Shown: piece by piece, positions 60,835 to 64,000 of the stretch | Layout of the letters: every line of letters starts with the position of its first letter | How positions within the stretch are numbered: position 1 is the stretch's first letter | Source of the DNA: Tretioscincus oriximinensis | Taxonomy: Eukaryota > Chordata > Lepidosauria > Squamata > Gymnophthalmidae | DNA: 64,000 nt | NCBI GenBank assembly: GCA_022410635.1 | Contig: JAJVDF010000164.1 | Coordinates: forward strand, 1,146,315 to 1,210,314 | Reading direction: 5' to 3' | Program-made: the position numbers and the translations under genes | The notes under the pieces: model-generated | The model's database searches: none | Told to the model about the DNA's origin: nothing | Seen by the model: only the letters and a program-made list of their open reading frames with translations

Positions 60835-61097
60835 GGATTTTTAAACCCAACTTTTNTAATCCGAAGGCACTCAAAGTGGCTTGGAAGGTTGGGTTTTTTT
60901 GCCAAATATTCAGTCTTCCCCACCATGCTGTGGTGGTTCACATTTATCTAGTCACAGTCTATTGCAATTTCTTGCAATACTTATTTTCAAATAGCTGGGT
61001 TGGCTAGAGCTGCAGGCTGGTCCCTCTCCACATCCGACTCGGGGCCTCAAAAACTGGTCTCTTAGATGAAAGACCGGCACTTAACTGACTGTGCTAT
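60835..61097 (-). mobile_element. tRNA-derived SINE, uninterrupted copy
   Basis: On the - strand the head is ATAGCACAGTCAGTTAAGTG and CGGTCTTTCATCTAAGAGAC, with a B-box-like CCCCGAGTCGGATG. The body includes AGCCAACCCAGC and TGCAATAGACTGTGAC. It is the intact relative of the copy broken by the hAT at 17437-20788. Confidence 0.75.
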
Positions 61098-64000
61098 TTG
61101 TATTGGAGAGAACTGATGGCAATGGGGAAATCCATCTATCTATAGGCCAGGGCTGTTGTGTTGAGTTGTAGGAGTTATCTGGATGAATTTTCTATCTACA
61201 GAATGTCGCTCTCCAACTATATAACCTCACTGCTTTGGTTTGAAGCAAAATCAGTGTTTGGCCAAAAGGTTGTCCAAAATACTGAGTTTGGGCCAAAAAT
61301 AATGATGCTCCTGTGATAGGGATGTATTTAAAGGATGCAAAGCTAGCCTGAAATTGCAAAAAGGAAGGTTTGATGTGAAGTCTATATAAACTAGAAGACA
61401 GTGCTACACTATAGTGCTTTGATGCAGACATTGAATGAAGAGCGGTTATGCTTGTGGCTACTTTTGCATTTGGCACACATGTTCTCTGAGCAGCCTGCAG
61501 GCACCTACACTGCTGGGCTGCTTTTATTTCTGACAGCTAGAAGGTTTGAAGCCAACTCTTACTGGCAAGAAAAAATGGTCAACAGTTACACAGCTTTAAA
61601 TCTACAGGAGTTAACAAGCCTGATCACCCAAGAACACACTGATGGACTGAAGGTTATTTTTGGGAGTCCATTTTTGGACAGTGCTACATTCTCACAATGT
61701 GAGTAATCAGTAATGAATTTATGTTTGAAAACTATCAGGGTTGACCAAAAGAAGAAAAAAAAACCTGAGAGTTTTACATCCATTAAAAGTAGGCCCCTTT
61801 TTGAGGTAACCCTTGATCAAGCTCCTCTGAAAAGTCTCATGGTTGAAATCTTATGAGGTGTTCATGGATGCTTAGTTGTAGCATTTGATCTATGAAACCT
61901 TATTCATACTTCAGCTTATTAATAGAATATATATTATTCACTCATTCTGCTATGTCAGAATATATAATGCATCAGAATCGATGGACCTTGACTGCTGCCC
62001 ACTATGTACAACCAACACAATTGTGGAGAGTCTCTAGACATGAAATCTACACCTGCTTTGCAGTGACATAACTTTCATTGACTTCAGCTCAAGTGTAGTT
62101 CTGGCCATTGATTTTATATTCTATTTTTTTGTGTGGAAACCAATTAATGAAACAGTAGATCATATTTTAAGTTCAAACGCATTTTTCCTAAGCCTTCATG
62201 TCACAATGAATACAGAAATACTTCAATAAGATGTCATCCCCAAGGTAGCTTTTTTAGTACAAATATGTCTCTTCTTGAAATACTGCACTTTGAAAAATCC
62301 ACTTACCAAAAGCCCTAGAGCATAAGTCATTCTTGATATTTAGACAGAATAACTTCCTCTCCTTAGCTTCTTCAAAAATGTAACAGATAAGGAGTATCTA
62401 TCAGTAAGTGTTTTTATACACATTTGATGATGTAAAAGGTATCACTANAAACTTCAGCACTCAAGGATATTAGTTGGGCTTTAAACGGTCCTCCAAGGAC
62501 TTAGTTTTTTTTATTTGATGAAGTCTATTTTGAATTTTTGGAAAAATGAAAAAAGAAAGATAATCCAGCATTTCTCAATTTTAAGTTACTTAAGGGACAA
62601 CTTCTTAGGAAAGAAACAAATGGTATAGTGAATCTAGGGCAGTACTTCTAGCATTTTTCTAACACTTTGTTGGTAGGTGTGTGGGTGGGGTGACAGTAAA
62701 AGCAAATATTTCTTTCCAGTTGTGGATTGCTGCTGAAAATGGAAATCAGTTATATCCTGCAGAAGCCTCTATTTCTTGAGAGGTAAAAGTAGAAATTGCA
62801 CTTCTGTTTCACTCTACCAAAACACATTCAATATCTTTAGCTTATTATTGCATGCATATGTATTCTCTATTTTTTTCAATGACTGATTTATTAATATAAA
62901 ATCACTATTTAATTAAATTTAATAGCTTACCCACAAAATGGCTTACCTGCCATTGCTGTTGAAAAATGCACCTCAGTTTTTCCTTTTAAGGAGATGTCTT
63001 TTCTGCAGGCATATAGAAGCACCTCTATTTATGTTGCAAAAACAATGGCACTTCATGAATTGATCTAGAAACAGAGTGGCACAATCACTATGGATGACCT
63101 GCTACTACTTCAAACACAACTGTAGGTGAAAAACAACCGAACATTCATCTTCCTCTGCGTCAGTTAACTAGAGAGGCTGTGAACAATCTAATGGAAAGGT
63201 ATGGGGCGAAAAAGAGATTGCTGCCCCTATATTGTTCCTGCTGGGGTTTTTTTTTCTTAATGCTTCTGGCAAGGAGGGGTTTAAAACATGAGGGGTATGC
63301 TTTTGGAATAATAGAGTAATTGCTTTTAGATTAAGGTAACTTGATGTATCTCATAAAAGAGGGAAAGATTACCTAGTGTGTATGCAGAAGTAATCTTTAA
63401 TTCTACTATAAGGGCAAACCATGGATTACACTTCTGTATTTCGATTTGCAGTGCTAGATTTATTTGGCATTGCTCTTCTTGGTGTAATTGAATGCTGAAG
63501 CTTTTCCAGCTAGTAGTGCTGTTCTAATATGTAATTTTAATTCATCTTCAGTTTAGTTCAGTTCTTCAGGACTGAAGATGGATTTAAAGCATGTGTTGCA
63601 ACAGTGGCCTGAAATAGGTAGCTTCTCATGAGGACCTTCCTGCCCAGCATCAGAGGCTGGAAATGGGAAATCCTGTCTTATAATATTGCCAGAGGGGCTG
63701 TTTGCATTGGAAAACCAAAAACAGTGTACTCCTGATGTTGTTTCTGGTGACCAGCAAAATCCACGTGCAATTGCTCCTGTATCCTCATCTTGAAGTGGTT
63801 ATGGTGACATTTTTGTGTCATAGCCACTCCAGGGTCCTGCTTAGAATAGATGGAGTAGTCTATTTGGAGGTAGCTGAAGTTACTCATCATCTCTACTGCA
63901 CCTTAGTCCTCCTTATAGCCTTCTATGATTGCAATCTTTAGACTAGACTGTTCATATCAATGGTGTCCTGGCCTCATCTGTGGACTTTGCCGCCCCTTTC

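Overview
The window looks like vertebrate nuclear DNA. Its interspersed repeats (CR1 LINEs with an ATGTTCTT-type 3' tail, L2-like LINEs ending in TAAATAAA, tRNA-derived SINEs, L1 and hAT elements) suggest a squamate reptile, most likely a lizard; this is inferred from repeat style, not proved. The only host gene I can support is EBF1 (early B-cell factor 1, COE family) on the + strand. Three consecutive internal coding exons are visible (6755-6896, 29307-29437, 36985-37111). Their splice phases agree and they encode the end of the DNA-binding domain and most of the IPT/TIG domain. All other sequence is EBF1 intron: over 6.7 kb upstream, 22.4 kb and 7.5 kb between exons, and over 26.9 kb downstream. 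Neither end of the gene is here.

Intron 1-6754 holds CR1, L2 and L1 fragments and one compact motif-rich stretch near 1090-1425 that may be a conserved enhancer. Intron 6897-29306 holds a 0.77-kb long inverted repeat with a palindromic MITE nested in it, several LINE remnants, a tRNA-SINE, a CR1-in-L2 nest, and the most striking object: a 3,352-bp hAT DNA transposon (17437-20788). The transposon has perfect 8-bp target-site duplications and a two-exon gene on the - strand, a BED zinc finger joined to a hAT transposase, whose spliced reading frame is open for about 610 codons. It sits inside an older SINE whose uninterrupted relative lies at 60835-61097. Its first intron and BED exon contain an exact 180-bp tandem duplication that also duplicates an N, so that part is probably an assembly artefact.

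Intron 29438-36984 holds a GC-rich compound palindromic element (32621-33569) and short MITEs. The last intron holds an L2 copy whose tail has grown into a 220-bp AAT microsatellite, a 0.69-kb relative of the nested MITE with a 7-bp flanking repeat, two minisatellites, further CR1/L1/SINE copies and a few possible conserved noncoding stretches.

Apart from EBF1 and the hAT gene, every long open frame I examined is a LINE remnant, lies inside a repeat, or shows no recognisable domain. I found no tRNA, rRNA, snRNA or miRNA gene, no CRISPR array and no clear retrovirus. The best candidates for something undescribed are the near-intact hAT element and the terminal-inverted-repeat families with matching ends.
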